A stretch of DNA of 64,000 nt from Anticarsia gemmatalis (GCF_050436995.1 NC_134764.1:10726001-10790000), one strand, 5' to 3'. Positions 12,109-23,967 are shown, counted from the stretch's first letter. The notes: generated by a model from the sequence alone, not told the origin. Numbers and translations are program-made.

Positions 12109-13609
12109 TTATAGAAGAATATTGTTAGTACTCAAATAAGGATAAAAATTGCGTGTTTCAGTCTGTAAGAAAAGTCCTATGTAAGGAAATAAATTTCCTA
12201 TTTCAACACGTTACCTAACTAACACTACAGGGTTTGCCTGAGGTGAATGAACTCCAAACCCCATATCTCTGTTTGTGTCAAATGTTGACCTATTAATTGA
12301 AGGCTTTGTTACAAAGAGAGGTGTGCCGATAATAACTTCTGTATTGTTTGCGACTGTAGGTCAACGAATTATTGTTTTTGGCGTTTCTGTGTCTTTACTG
12401 TCTTTGCGGACTTAGTGATAGTGTCCGACTACTGAATACAGTGTTTCGCGTTTGGTTCCCGAGTGGGCCAAAGCATAATTTGTTTTTTTATATTTTAGTA
12501 GCAGCCTAGAGTTTCATAACGGGCCTTGGATAGAATTACAAACTCGCCCCCTGTTACTATATGATATCGCAAAAGACTGGTTCCATAGTATTTGATAGTG
12601 AATAAACCTGTATCAAAATAAAATCTTTTATTTATTTAGGTTCGATGGTGAAATTACAGTTAGTGATTTTGCCCCCAGTTCGAAAGATAGAGCCGAGATA
12701 TTGCATACACCTCTGCTTACACCTTAAAACGAGACATAAAACCTAGTGATATAGATAAAAAAACGTCTCTAGAGGTATAATTATAATTATTTTCAATCAA
12801 TTTCTAAAACATGTATAATTATTAAATAACATCACGTAAATGTTATCTTTATATTCACAATTTATGTTCAATATTAATGAAGGGTTGTGCTAAATTATTT
12901 CTCGATCGAGTTACCGATACTTAGAGGGTTACAACCCTTTCGACCTTGGGGGTGTTCTTTTATAATATTTATTGGGTAATTTTGATCAAAGGCTTTTATA
13001 GACTAGTGTATAGGGTGGCTGCTAATTGTAAGGATTCCGGTCTGAATACTTTTATGACAGGTTTTCTGAATGATTGTTTTTCTAATGTGAATTTCTATTG
13101 TCAATTAAATGAAAGTTTGAGAAGTTGTGAAGACGAATTTAAATTAACCAGAAAACTTCGCTGTACTCGTAATTTGCATGTCATGATTAGACATTTACTT
13201 TTCACCAGTTGTAACTTAAAATCATATTTTTTGTCTGATTAAGGAATTAAAACACCTGGCAAGCTGTACTTATATCAAGTCCAAAAAGCTTTACTGCAAT
13301 AAAAATATTCACGACTTGATTTTACCTCAAAAAAAACATCCAATACGAAAAAACTTTTTTGCCCAAATTTTTCTTAGTCACAATTAAAAAAGAATAACAA
13401 TGGCATCATTTGAATAATAGAACACGAAATTAACCCTTTTCCCTGTAAAATAATATTCTTTTAGCTCATGAAGTATGAAGATAAGGGATAGCCCAAGGAT
13501 AGGATAGACTGATTCAAGAAAGACTATTTTTTACAAAAGAATGCAGACTTCAAAAAATGCCAAATGTTTTATCGACAAACTCGTCTGATAAGAAAACGAC
13601 AGACCTTAG
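12109..13609. other. Unannotated AT-rich stretch
   Basis: A 98-codon open frame at 12946-13242 starts with TTG, has no ATG near its start, and shows no recognisable domain; it is not called. No repeat family is identified. Confidence 0.45.
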
Positions 13610-13781
13610 GACCTATTTCCTACTACTTTGGACTGTCGACAACCGACTAACTATCAACATAATTTATATGGAAACCTGATCAGTGCCTCTAGCGGGTGAC
13701 ATTGGAACTAATTGTTCAGTACAGTTAAATGTCAAACTGTTGATTCTCGATAGTACTGACTGTACAGAATCGCGCTACGGA
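13610..13781 (+). mobile_element. MITE, family M
   Basis: The interior matches other copies in this window: GTCGACAACCGACTA, GCCTCTAGCGGG, AATGTCAAACT, then ACTGACTGTACAGAATCG and a right end GCGCTAC. The right end is the inverted form of the GTAGC-CGATTCTCT left end seen at 22456. The left end here is degraded. Confidence 0.65.
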
Positions 13782-13851
13782 CTATGTGAGACAAGTCTGA
13801 CTTAGGTCTTTACTCAGGTCTAACCTGAGCCTTAAGCCGCACCTAGACGAT

Positions 13852-13910
13852 CGAATTGTATTGCACAATATTATGTTTTGCATAATATAATGTAATATTA
13901 TGCAATATAT
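13852..13910. repeat. AT-rich imperfect hairpin
   Basis: TTGCATAATAT and AATATTATGCAA form an imperfect inverted repeat, with a further copy of ATTGCACAATATTATG just upstream. No family is assigned. Confidence 0.4.
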
Positions 13911-13984
13911 TTTTTTGGCAGTTTCGATGCAAGTAACGTTTAAATTGGCAGTAAACTTTTTGAGGAACATTTTATAGGTACATA

Positions 13985-14032
13985 CTTACATACATAAAAT
14001 CTCTTTCTCTCGGGGTAGGCAGAGATTTCCTA
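13985..14032 (+). repeat. Common lepidopteran repeat fragment
   Basis: TACATACATAAAATCTCTTT followed by GGGGTAGGCAGAGA is the same dispersed family as at 7300 and 59345. Confidence 0.5.
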
Positions 14033-14163
14033 ACTTCATTTTTGCAGGTCTAGTTGTAGATAATTGTAGTGGGGTACACGATAGGATAGGTACTATTAAA
14101 CCCCACCTCCATGTTTTGAGATTGCATATAATTTCCACTTACTTATACATTGAACATTGCAAA

Positions 14164-14543
14164 CACATTATCTCGGTCTAAACACGCAGTAAATCACAAT
14201 TCCCACAAGCTTACGTGTGACGTGACGTCGAACGCATCGGTATTTGGTACAAGTCAGCTGTCGTAATAACTATTATGTTCGAGCTTCAAATGATTTATAT
14301 CTTAATATCTAGCTTACATTTTAAATCTTGGACTAAGTATTCAGCCTTCAGCATTCAAAAGTAATGTGACTTTATTTTTACAAAAGGACGATTAAAATAT
14401 GACCCGCAGTTTTCGAGATAAGGGGATGCAAATAATCAAAAAAGTATGTTTAAAATTAAGGTGGCTTTAGGTCTTATAACACCCTTTAAGATTTACAAAA
14501 GCAACACTATACCTACCCTGTATTATTATTAAACAGTATACTA
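14164..14543 (+). repeat. Tandem unit U1 (type A)
   Basis: First of five units sharing ACAATTCCCACAAGCTTACG. The type-A signature TGACGTGACGTCG lies at 14218-14230. The second half has diverged more than in other units. Confidence 0.8.
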
Positions 14544-14937
14544 ACATTATCTGGTTCTAAACACGCAGTAAATAACAATTCCCACAAGCTTACGTGTGAC
14601 GTCACGTGCAACGCATCGGTATTTGGTATGCACAGCTGTCGTATTAACTATCATGTTCAAACAACGTGTGATTTTCTACGTTAGTGTCTAATTCTGATTT
14701 ATCTCTTATATCTTGGACAAAATATTACTTATAGCACTAAAGAACAAAATAACTTCATTTAAGCAAAAGTTTTTAAAAATCTGGTCCGAAGTTATCGAGA
14801 AACGCATGCTTATTTCCAAAAACGCTTATTTCCAAAAACCGTGTCCGGTACATGACAATAGGATTTTTTAACCCAAGCCCTAACTTCGAGGATACCAGTC
14901 ATATTTTGTCTGTATGTCTGTATGTATATGTACTAAT
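14544..14937 (+). repeat. Tandem unit U2 (type B)
   Basis: Type-B signature TGACGTCACGTG at 14597-14608, which superimposes a CRE-like TGACGTCA and an E-box CACGTG. The second half (GCACTAAAGAACAAAATAAC) is almost identical to U4 and differs clearly from U3. Confidence 0.82.
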
Positions 14938-15343
14938 ATTATCTACGTTAAAGGCAGTAAATCACAATTCCCACAAGCTTACGTGTGACGTGACGTCGAA
15001 CGCATCGGTATTTGGTATGCAAGATAGCTGTCGTATTAACTATCATGTTCGAATTACGTGTGATTTTCTACCTTAGTGTCTTATTCTGACAAATCTCGGA
15101 TATCTTGGACAAGATATAACTTATAGCACTTAAAAACAACATAACTTTAATTTAGCAAAAGAAATTCCTAAATCCATTCCGTCGTTTTCGAGAAACGAGA
15201 AAAACGCATGCTTAATTCCAAAAAGCGTGCCCGGTAAATGACAATAGGCTTCCTTAGCCCAGGCCCTACCTTCGAGGTTACCAGTCATATTTTGTATGTA
15301 TGTCTGTATGTATGTCTATATTATTATGTGTGTATGTACGAAT
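14938..15343 (+). repeat. Tandem unit U3 (type A)
   Basis: Type-A signature TGACGTGACGTCG at 14986-14998, and GGTATGCAAGATAGCTG as in U5. Its second half diverges from the U2/U4 sequence. Confidence 0.82.
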
Positions 15344-16010
15344 ATTATCTCGTGTCTAAGGCAGTAAATCACAATTCCCACAAGCTTACGTGTGACGTCA
15401 CGTGCAACGCATCGGTATTTGGTTTGCACAGCTGTCGTATTAACTATCATGTTCGAATTATCATACGTGTGATTTTCTACGTTAGTGTCTAATTCTGATT
15501 TATCTCTTTTATCTTGGGCAAAATATTACTTATAGCACTAAAGAACAAAATAACTTCATTTAAGCAAAAGTTTTTAAAAATCTGGTCCGAAGTTTTCGAG
15601 ATATTAAAAAAAAAAAAAAAATTATTGGACAATTCACACACGGTAATTTGATTCCAAACTAAGCAGAGCTTGTACTATGGTAACCAAATAACTGATAAAC
15701 ATACTTATATACATCTAAATACATACTTATATAAATAAATTTACATCCAGGCTCAGAACAAATACTCGTGCTCATCACACAAAGATTTGTCCCGGGTGGG
15801 ATTCGAACCCACCACACGCGGCGCTACGTTTGTTGCGGCGAGGTGACCGCTTAAACCACTGCGCCAAACGTGCAGTTGCGTTTTATATTAAACGCATGCT
15901 TGATTCCAAAAAGCGTACCCGGTAAATGATAATAGGCTAGACACAAGCCCTACCTTCTATATACTGGATACCAGTCATATTTTGTATGTATGTGTATGTA
16001 TGTACTCACA
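15344..16010 (+). repeat. Tandem unit U4 (type B), interrupted by a SINE
   Basis: Type-B signature TGACGTCACGTG at 15393-15404. The unit is split by a minus-strand SINE at 15607-15884; without it the unit would be about 389 bp, like the others. Confidence 0.8.
15607..15884 (-). mobile_element. tRNA-derived SINE inserted in U4
   Basis: On the minus strand, A box TGGCGCAGTGG (15856-15866) and B box GGTTCGAATCC are both perfect, and the element ends in an A/T-rich homopolymer tail next to ATATTA. The same ATATTA at 15601-15606 and 15885-15890 looks like the target-site duplication. It belongs to a different SINE subfamily from the 11915 copy and is probably young. Confidence 0.88.
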
Positions 16011-16135
16011 TTATCTCGTATCTAAGGCAGTAAATCACAATTCCCACAAACTTACGTGTGACGTGACGTCGAACGCATCGGTATTTGGTATGCAAGACAG
16101 CTGTCGTATTAACTATTATGTTTAACATTCGTGTG
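16011..16135 (+). repeat. Tandem unit U5 (type A, truncated)
   Basis: Type-A signature TGACGTGACGTCG at 16059-16071. Similarity is lost after about 16135, marking the end of the array. Confidence 0.75.
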
Positions 16136-17514
16136 ATTTATCTTATTAGGAACGTTAGGAAGACATTTATGAGGAATGAGAATGCAAGGATCGGAGACTG
16201 GGGAATTCTTTTGTCACTGATTATTCTAATGGGAACAAGGCGTGATATTAAATTGTTTTTAATGATTTTTGTTAATTATGATTAGGATATACCCAGTCTT
16301 CTTTAACAAGCTCTTTTCAATGGCTCTACTTTTCAAATTGCTGTAATTTTACGAACTGTATTCGTGTCTGTACTTGACTTAAATTATTAAAAAAATGATA
16401 TTGGTTATGCGTCTTAAGCGAGTTTTTCGTTTGTTTTTGTTAATCTTAGGAACTGCTTCTCTGATTTCGATTGTTTTTTTATTAAGTGTTGTATAATCTA
16501 GCAAGTCGTTTCGGAAAAGCACGAAAAGTGACGGCAAGAGACTCAGGCTTACAAATAACAAAGTGTTCTTAGATATAAGACTGACTCCATTTTATAAGCC
16601 CGTAAAAGTGTACAGAAATTATTCATTTAATTAACTAAAGCATTTTAACGAAAATGTTCCTATAAATTAACTTAAAGCAGTGATGGAAGTGTCATGTAAC
16701 TGTGCAACATTAAATTGAATTTATATTAAATGTGCACGTCTAGACGTATTAGGGGGTTCTAAGAGCTGAGCCCTTATTGTTAATGCAACAAACCTTTTAG
16801 CTGACAGGCAGTTTTTCTTACAACGTTACGAATTTTGCTACTGTGTTAAAGGTTCTGTAGTATTTTTCGTGAATTTAAAGTGTAGTCAAATGTAATATTA
16901 TGATAGGCTTTTCTTGATAGACACTATTAGCTCGCGAGAGCTGCTTTATATACTGAGCTACTTTAGCTAGACTTTTATATACTGAATTGTGTATAAACAA
17001 ACGAATCAATAAGAATATTCTGTGGTCCATAAATAGTGGTCGCCGGGTTAAGATATACTTTGTATGTATATAAAATCTTCGTGGTTGTAAAAATATTAGT
17101 TGCATCCATATACACGCCACCTGCAATAATTTTCAGGTATGAAAATATTGTAAAAGAATTCATTAGATAAAAAAATATTTGGAGTTGAATAAAATGGAAT
17201 GGAAAGCCTTATTTCAGTTACAGAACCCAAAAACTTTGAAAGCTCCAAAGCTTTACAAAGCTTTTAGTTTTTATATTTGCTAACATCTTACAAGTGCAAC
17301 TGACACCAGAGGATTTCAATGTTCTCAAATATGTCAAGCGTGAACTGTGCACTGTAGTAAAAAGTCGTTATGACTGTCTAATGCTTTACTCTGTTTTTAC
17401 TACGATTAGTTTAGTCTTCAAAATTTATGTGAAAAACTTGCGAATTAGAAACCTTTTTCTCAGAACATTGATCAGTAAGTATTTTTTTATTCTCAAACCG
17501 TAACTATACCACTG
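16136..17514. other. Unannotated AT-rich stretch
   Basis: A 12-bp palindrome ACGTCTAGACGT lies at 16736-16747. Several short open frames exist, none convincing. Confidence 0.45.
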
Positions 17515-17750
17515 CTGGGCAAGGGTTTCTACCCGAACGAGGGAGGGTTTCGGCCTAGATCAGTAATGATGCACACAAATATATTTCCCGGCTGAAATCG
17601 AACCCACTATATACAGCTGAGTTATTGATATAGCGATAGTGACTATATGCTGACACTGGGCCATATGTATCTTCGACCTAAAGCTGTCAAAATCTGTAGT
17701 GTAGTGGTTAATATGATCACTTATCGTCGGGTTCAATTACCACACGAAAC
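17515..17750 (+). repeat. Retroelement-tail fragment and tRNA-like fragment
   Basis: CTGCTGGGCAAGGGTTTCTA (17515 onward) belongs to a common lepidopteran retroelement 3' block also seen at 43835, 45530 and 63372. At 17700-17750, TAGTGTAGTGG and GGGTTCAATTACC look like degraded A and B boxes. Confidence 0.45.
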
Positions 17751-19097
17751 AAAGAATGAAATCCGTTTTTATTTTATTGTAAAAATCACGACAAAATATC
17801 TCAAAGCAGAAGTCTTTTCCTGACATAAAAGTTCAAAGCTATATTTAATTCAATATGTCTTTTAAAAGCTTTCTCTCCGTCGCCATTAGCACCTGCACTT
17901 TGAAACAAATAGCGTTAAGTTAATAAAACTAGTTACAATGTAAGTTTGAGTACAAAGTCAGGAGACGTGTGAAACTGTGAGTGTGATACAAAATGTTTTG
18001 TTTTTATTTCACTACTCTCTTTTGTGCTTCAGATACGAGCTTCTTTTATTATATGAAAATGCCTTTATATACATAAAATCACACCTTACGCCACTTGGTT
18101 TGAAAATATAAGCATACATAATTTTTAGCACCTGGTGAAAGAACTGAAAATGTAGTTTACTAGGATTGTAAGATTTTATATACTTACCTTCCCTCTCTTT
18201 TATATACTTCCTTTTCACACACCTAACTTTTTTGAATCAACACAGCGTTACTAAAATATGAAAATTATAACAAAATTAGAATGGAAAAATCTAAATTTGG
18301 AATATAACGTATATATCAACAAACAACCAATTTAACTTACAAGGAAATCGAACATACGACCCTCCACAATGAAAGCGTCAAAACAACAAATACAACAATA
18401 CTACACAATCTCATTCTCTACTTTCTCATTCTAAGAAAATAACAATTTAACAAAGAACACACTGAACTGTTTCAAAGAAAATAAAACTAATTTGAAGTTA
18501 TTTTAAACTGTGTTATGTGAAATAAATGGGAATGTCACGAGAGTATTCTCCAGAGAGTTCTGTTCAAGATGTACAATGTACGGCTACTAGCTACTATTTG
18601 TTCAGAATATATTGTTTGAACTGAAATATATGGTGCACTTGGTTACTTAGGTACTTCAGAATGTATCTAGCTACTACAAGAACTATTAAATACTAGTTTT
18701 GCCGGCGATTTCTCACGCATGATAAAGTTTTCCGGAGGAAGCCGTATTATTAAGAGGTGAATGTTATTTTATTAGTTAGTTAAGCGAACTTTGGCTACTT
18801 TTTGAACTGATTAAAATCATTATATTCCCTTAAACTCTACCAAAGTCAGACATCCTAAATAGCGTTGTTTTTAGATAAGCCACAATAACAAATGTAAAAA
18901 CATATTTACGTCAAGTTCTAACCCTACCTAATTCTTCTTACAAAATGTTCACCAAAGACGCCTTCCGTCTTTTTCCAACCACTATTGTAAAAAAGAGGTA
19001 GAAAACAAAATACATGTCTAGAATATAATCTCAGAGGAACCATTAGCTAGTATATAATACAACAATGTGTACTTTACGTGTGTTTGTTTGTTTGCAG
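17751..19097. other. Unannotated AT-rich stretch
   Basis: TACATAAAATCACACCTTAC at about 18070 is a short fragment of the dispersed repeat also seen at 59345. No gene is seen. If 19098-19156 is an exon this stretch is intronic. Confidence 0.4.
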
Positions 19098-19156
19098 GTG
19101 GGTGTGCTGCCGGGCATCCGCCGCGCGAGGCCGCCGCGCCTCGCAGACATACCCAG
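19098..19156 (+). CDS. Candidate internal exon (59 nt), protein unknown
   Basis: A very GC-rich 59-nt segment stands in AT-rich DNA. It is preceded by a T/G-rich tract ending TTTGCAG and followed by a strong donor, CAG|GTAAGAC, so it has the form of a short internal exon. No stop occurs in any phase; phase 0 reads VGVLPGIRRARPP and continues to RLADIP, ending in a split codon. The length is not a multiple of three, so skipping it would shift the frame. I do not recognise the protein. If real, the gene has very large introns on both sides. The alternative is a chance GC-rich repeat remnant with splice-like ends. An overlapping minus-strand open frame is probably a shadow. Confidence 0.4.
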
Positions 19157-19302
19157 GTAAGACTATATGTGTATATAGATGATAAGAACGAGGCTGTGCG
19201 GTAGTGAAAAAAATAACGTCTTATATCAGTGACTAAGAATAGATAAGTGCATAGTGTACTTGTCAAAATACGGGGTTATAAAATATTCCAAGCAACAACT
19301 AT

Positions 19303-19350
19303 GTTGGAGTCGGCTTCCGGTCTCACCGGAGTTGGATACCAGTATTTTAC
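19303..19350 (+). repeat. Fragment of CCGGTCTCACCGGA repeat
   Basis: GAGTCGGCTTCCGGTCTCAC followed by a GAATACCAGT-like phrase matches the block at 45352-45465; a common lepidopteran repeat of unknown class. Confidence 0.6.
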
Positions 19351-19634
19351 ATGTTGCTTCACGGCACCTCGCTTCTGAAAAGTGACTCAATCAATTTGAT
19401 AAGTTGAGCTTGTAAATTTCAAGGTAATACAACAATGAAAATTTTGTTTAAGTTGCTTGAATCTTTCAGCGTTATAGCAACTTCTGTTGTATGTAATATC
19501 TCTAAAACAGTAGCTCCACCAAACTCCACTCATTTTCAAAGATATATTTTTGGTTTTGCAAAACGTTAACCTTCAACTTAAGGTTGCAAAAATTAAACCA
19601 GAAATCACCACACTCTTTTGTTGCTATATTGAAA

Positions 19635-19820
19635 ATTGCTCAACATTCCGTAAACGAGCTGTGGGTTAAGCAACTGTTGGCTCGATCATTCCATAGATAG
19701 GTGACAGCAATTTTGAGACGAGCTTTGAAGAGTACGTTAAAACAGCCGTTAAGCCGTGTCAAAGGTCTTTTGGGTGGCTTGAACAATTTTGACACTAGGT
19801 TGATCACTAACCATACGATA
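19635..19820 (+). mobile_element. 5S-rRNA-like SINE
   Basis: GTTAAGCAAC at 19665-19674, followed about 22 bases later by GATAGGTGAC, resembles the internal-promoter half of 5S rRNA (GTTAAGCAAC and GATGGGTGACC). The downstream body ends TTGACACTAGGTTGATCACT then AACCATACGA, shared with the copies at 29546, 43408 and 58704. This copy is degraded. Confidence 0.7.
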
Positions 19821-20024
19821 AATACAAAGTATCGATATAAATTCACTATCACAAAATAACTTCAAATACCTTAACCACTTCGACCTTTAAAGTAATTCAA
19901 TAACAAAAATGACGACACGCCGATTGTTTATTTCCCTCGAGTAAACTCAGCTTATACCCCTATGCATATGAACTTTTAACATATTGCCTTTTGTACAAGC
20001 TAATGTAATTCACTATCGATTTTA

Positions 20025-20294
20025 TCTATACTAATATTATAAACCTGGAGAGTTTGTTTGTTTGTTTGTTTGTTTGTTTGTTTGTTGGAACGCGCTAATC
20101 TCAGGAACTACTGATCTGATTTGAAAAATTCTTTCGTTGTTGGATAGCCTATTTATTGAGGAAGGCTATAGGCTATATATCATCACGCTACGACTAATAG
20201 GAGCAGATTAGCAACGAGAAATGTAACAAAAACGGGGAAAATTATAACGCATTCTCTCTAATGTGACGCAAGCGAAGTTGCGCGGGTCAGCTAG
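20025..20294 (+). mobile_element. Non-autonomous Helitron, family A
   Basis: TC start, expanded (GTTT)n near the 5' end (about 20053-20084), CTAG end at 20291-20294, A/T target site. No duplication of flanking DNA is visible. Confidence 0.9.
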
Positions 20295-21216
20295 TATTTA
20301 ATATTTACAGGAAACTGTAAGTAAAATAGAGTTTTTTGAAAATAATGGTCCGATACTATTACGAATTTGAAGTACTTATATATGTATGTATTTGCTGCTA
20401 TAAAGCTCGAAGTGTTTATGAAAGTAATTAAAAGTTTTTATGAGAAAATCATTTATTAAATGAGCTTAGAACTTACCACAGAGACCTGAAAATCTTAAAA
20501 AAAATATCATATTTAGACTAAGACAAGACTGAATCGGATACAGTCGGTTAAAGCTCCTTTTGACCCAAAATAGAACCTCTGTGTTTCACTATTTGCTCTT
20601 TTTTACTTTGTCACATAAATGGAAGCAGTTTTTGAAAAGAAAATATTATCAAAAACGTAATTAAAATTAAGCCAATCAAAGAATAAATGTTCCTGTCTCT
20701 ACTACACTTGAATATTACGTATATTTCAAAATACAACGTCATATTTCCCGTATTCACTCGTTCCGTGTACCGTGTATTTATTTAGCGGCGCGAGGACCGA
20801 ATCGTTTGTACAATCACTATTCGCTATGTATGAAACATTCGATATTGGACAGCATTCCCTTTGTAACTGGTTTATGTATTGATGGGAAAGTTCCGCTTGT
20901 TTTGCTTTTTGTTAAAGGGTAATATGTAGGAAATTATTTGAATATAGTTTTAGTAAATGAGGATTGTTTTCTGTTTGAGTTTTTTGATTCGACTGGATCA
21001 TATTTTGATAAATGGTTAAACAGAAATAAGATCATTTTTATAATTATAATACTTTCTGGAGATGTAAACTAAACGTGTGAGTGAGTTTCTTATAATATGA
21101 CGGTTTTATAAACATAGGTAATTACAAAATTAATGAAATAAAGCAAATATAATTTGTAAAAAAATCTGAAAATACACAAATTATTTTGATTAGAACACTA
21201 AAAACATGCCTACTTA
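20295..21216. other. Unannotated AT-rich stretch
   Basis: A locally GC-richer patch at about 20780-20810 (TAGCGGCGCGAGGACC) is not assigned. Nothing else is seen. Confidence 0.45.
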
Positions 21217-21442
21217 TCTATACTAATATTATAAAGCTGAAGAGTTTGTTTGTTTGATTGTTTGTTTGTTTGTTTGAACACGCTAATCTCAGGAACTACT
21301 GGTCCGATTTGAAAAATTCTTTCATTGTTAGATAGCCCATTTATCGAGGAAGGCTATAGGCTATATATCATTACGCTACGACCAATAGGAACAGAGTACC
21401 AGTAAAAAATGTGACGCAAGTGAAGTTGCGCGGGTCAGCTAG
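21217..21442 (+). mobile_element. Helitron family A with internal deletion
   Basis: TC start and CTAG end are intact, but the roughly 35 bp containing ACAAAAACGGGGAAAATTAT are missing, leaving AAAAAATGTGACGCAAG. Both transposition ends are kept, as in other non-autonomous copies. Confidence 0.88.
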
Positions 21443-22455
21443 TAATATGCATAAAGCAATAAACATACCAATAAATGCTTACTCCTAACTTTTTTCGTAA
21501 ACAACTTTACATTTTCATCCACCCATTTAAGATTAATCCTCAACAATACTCTTTAACTTTGTCTTTTTCAAGTGCCCTATTCCACCAAAACTAACTTAAC
21601 TTCTAACACGACAGCACAAAGATTGCCACTCTATATGTAAAGTTAGAACTTATGTAATACTAGGTTTATATCCTGAGCTAGAACTAGGTCTTACGTTGAA
21701 CTTTCAACAAGTGCTATGTAAATATTTGTAACAAGATTACTAGAGATTTCCTCGCTTTGAAAGTTTGTGGAAAATAGTGGAGAAAATAAGTATGCAGGGA
21801 CGCATTCTTGGCGCTCTTGACAATTGAGAAACTATCGACAAATTTTGCATTTATATCTGATCAGCGCCCTAAGCGTATTTCAGAGTACCTAACTATTTTT
21901 TTTATGTACGATTTTAAATATAAAATTTGGATTCAGCTGTAAAAAATTGGGATTCAGTGCGTATTTATAATTTAACTACCCGTGGCTTCAAACGTGCTCG
22001 TTGACATTTAAAATCTACTTGAAAAATTAGTTTCTTCGCAACACACTAGGGGCGTTGATCGCTTATTCATACAAAGCTTAACAACTACCCTAACGTTGAT
22101 AGTACCAGGAAACCATCCCCCACACTTCAAATAATAATAATAATAAGCCACCTTTTAAAGTTTAATATGGTTGTTATTACTGTTTAAATATCATCCTAAA
22201 ATACTTTCTAACTACTATCCTACTGTCGGGTATATGTAATTGTATGCAAAACCTCGACATTAGACCTAAATACCAAAACAAGAGCCACAGAAATCAACGT
22301 ACTCATCCCTCAAGTCACACACTACATTACACAGGGCTCGAACCTGCGTCCTCCGACCTCACTGGTTAACAGATTAATCGCCAACCTAAATCTTCAGCTC
22401 ACGCTTGACTGCACACGGCAGGTGGCGACGTATATGTAAATGTATTTGTATGTCT
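21443..22455. other. Unannotated, with MITE fragment
   Basis: Positions about 21822-21905 (AACTATCGACAAATTTTGCA then GATCAGCGCCCTAAGCG) look like part of MITE family M. An (AAT)n run lies at about 22130-22146. A degenerate B box (GGCTCGAACCTGCG) lies at about 22337. Confidence 0.45.
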
Positions 22456-22627
22456 GTAGCTCGATTCTCTACCACTATCGACTTTCGACAACCGACTAGT
22501 TATCGAGAAATTTGTATGAAAATCTGATTAGCGCCTCTAGGGGGCGTCGTAGGAACTATTTTTGTAGTAGCTTTTATTTGTCAAACTTTCGATACTCGAC
22601 TGTACTGACTGTACAGAATCGGGATAC
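22456..22627 (+). mobile_element. MITE, family M, best-preserved copy
   Basis: Left end GTAGCTCGATTCTCT and right end CAGAATCGGGATAC are imperfect terminal inverted repeats. The interior includes TCGACAACCGACTAG and GCGCCTCTAGGGGGCG. At about 172 bp it has no coding capacity. Superfamily unassigned. Confidence 0.75.
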
Positions 22628-23967
22628 TGTATTTATGTATTACAGTTTATTGTTGACTATGGTTACTTTAAAAAGAATAGGTTTTGATGTGACTTATTCC
22701 GATGAGTAAAAGAAACAAAGGAAGGCTTTGTGAGTGTTTTAAGGCAGTTTCAAAACATGTCTTTGGTTTCCTTCTGGTTAGTCCTAAATTTCTTGTATTT
22801 GCTTTTTGATTAAAATGCCCTCCGTGAAGCAAAGATGGTGGAAAATTTAAAAAAAAAACACAAACAATCATTTTGACGTCTAGAAGTACTTTATGCCCAT
22901 TGTTTGTATGTTTGTTAAAATCCTAGCCACCCAAGTAATAACAATAACTAATCACGAAATTGTTATTGAAAAACAAAACTGAGGAATTTAATTACCACGT
23001 AAAATTGATTCCTAAATAAAAAATAAGCAATATACAATTTACTATAACCTACTTTCTCCAAGCGCCGTATTTCATAGTAAAATTAATAATATTTTATACA
23101 TGATACGTCAGCCAATAAAGGTATTTTAATTTATTCTCTGTTAACTTACGACGTATATCGTGTGTTATTCTCCTAAACTAACATAATATTAATATATGTT
23201 ATTACTAGCTAATAACTTCTGCCCGCGGCTAAAGGGATCGTGTAAAAATATAATGTATCGTACGAATTATTTTTGAAATGTATTATTTATACTCTTTTGT
23301 ATATATTTTTAGAAATATTTTGTAAGCTGTTACACAATCAGGGGGGCTATCACGTATCTCAGTTGTCAAATATTTGAAAGTCACTACCCTGTACATTGTT
23401 TTCTCCCTTAGAAGGCTGTGGTTAGCACGTTACGTCAAAGCAGCAATGTACTGAATAATGACCATCAATTTGACGTACACTAACTGTCAACTGATATACG
23501 TGATAAGCCCGCAGGTAAGGGTTTGAAAGAAATCTGTCTCTCTGCTAGGCATGGGTCTCGTCCTAGAAACAAAGACGAATAAAACCGTGTGAGTAGAACG
23601 CTGGCAAATATCTTCTTGGGAAGTTTCTATTGCATTCTTTAGAGAATTGTTTTACATGCTAGTATTAGCGACTCCAGTGGAAAAATGGCTACAAATAACT
23701 AAACCAGTCTCACTGGTGAATCTCCTCCCAGATTGAAAACCGGAAAAGACCTCGAGTATGCTATGTTAGCCTAGTTTCTAGCAGGAGTTCGCAATCTTTC
23801 ATGAATTGCAAACAGAACTTTCAGACATGCAAGTTACTAAGCACTTCCTTTTAAAATAAAAAGTTATATTCTACTTCTAACAGTCTAAGAATTGCTTAGC
23901 TTCTGAACACCCAACTACATCCGTGAGAGAAAAATGCATATAGTTACGCCATTCGGCTTTCATCACA
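22628..23967. other. Mostly unannotated, Helitron-end trace
   Basis: ACTAGCTAATAACTTCTGCC then CGCGGCTAAA at about 23206-23240 resembles the inverted end of another lepidopteran Helitron family. The rest is not recognised. Confidence 0.4.

Noticed and set aside
12946..13242. 98-codon open frame
   Set aside because: Starts with TTG, is AT-driven, and has no recognised domain or splice support.
14852..15492. Two similar open frames (both starting MTIGF) in successive tandem units
   Set aside because: Their likeness comes from the 390-bp tandem repeat. The frame is interrupted in the other units, so coding constraint is not supported.
19018..19266. Minus-strand 82-codon frame over the GC-rich segment at 19.1 kb
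   Set aside because: The open frame extends through AT-rich flanks; the splice signals favour the plus strand.
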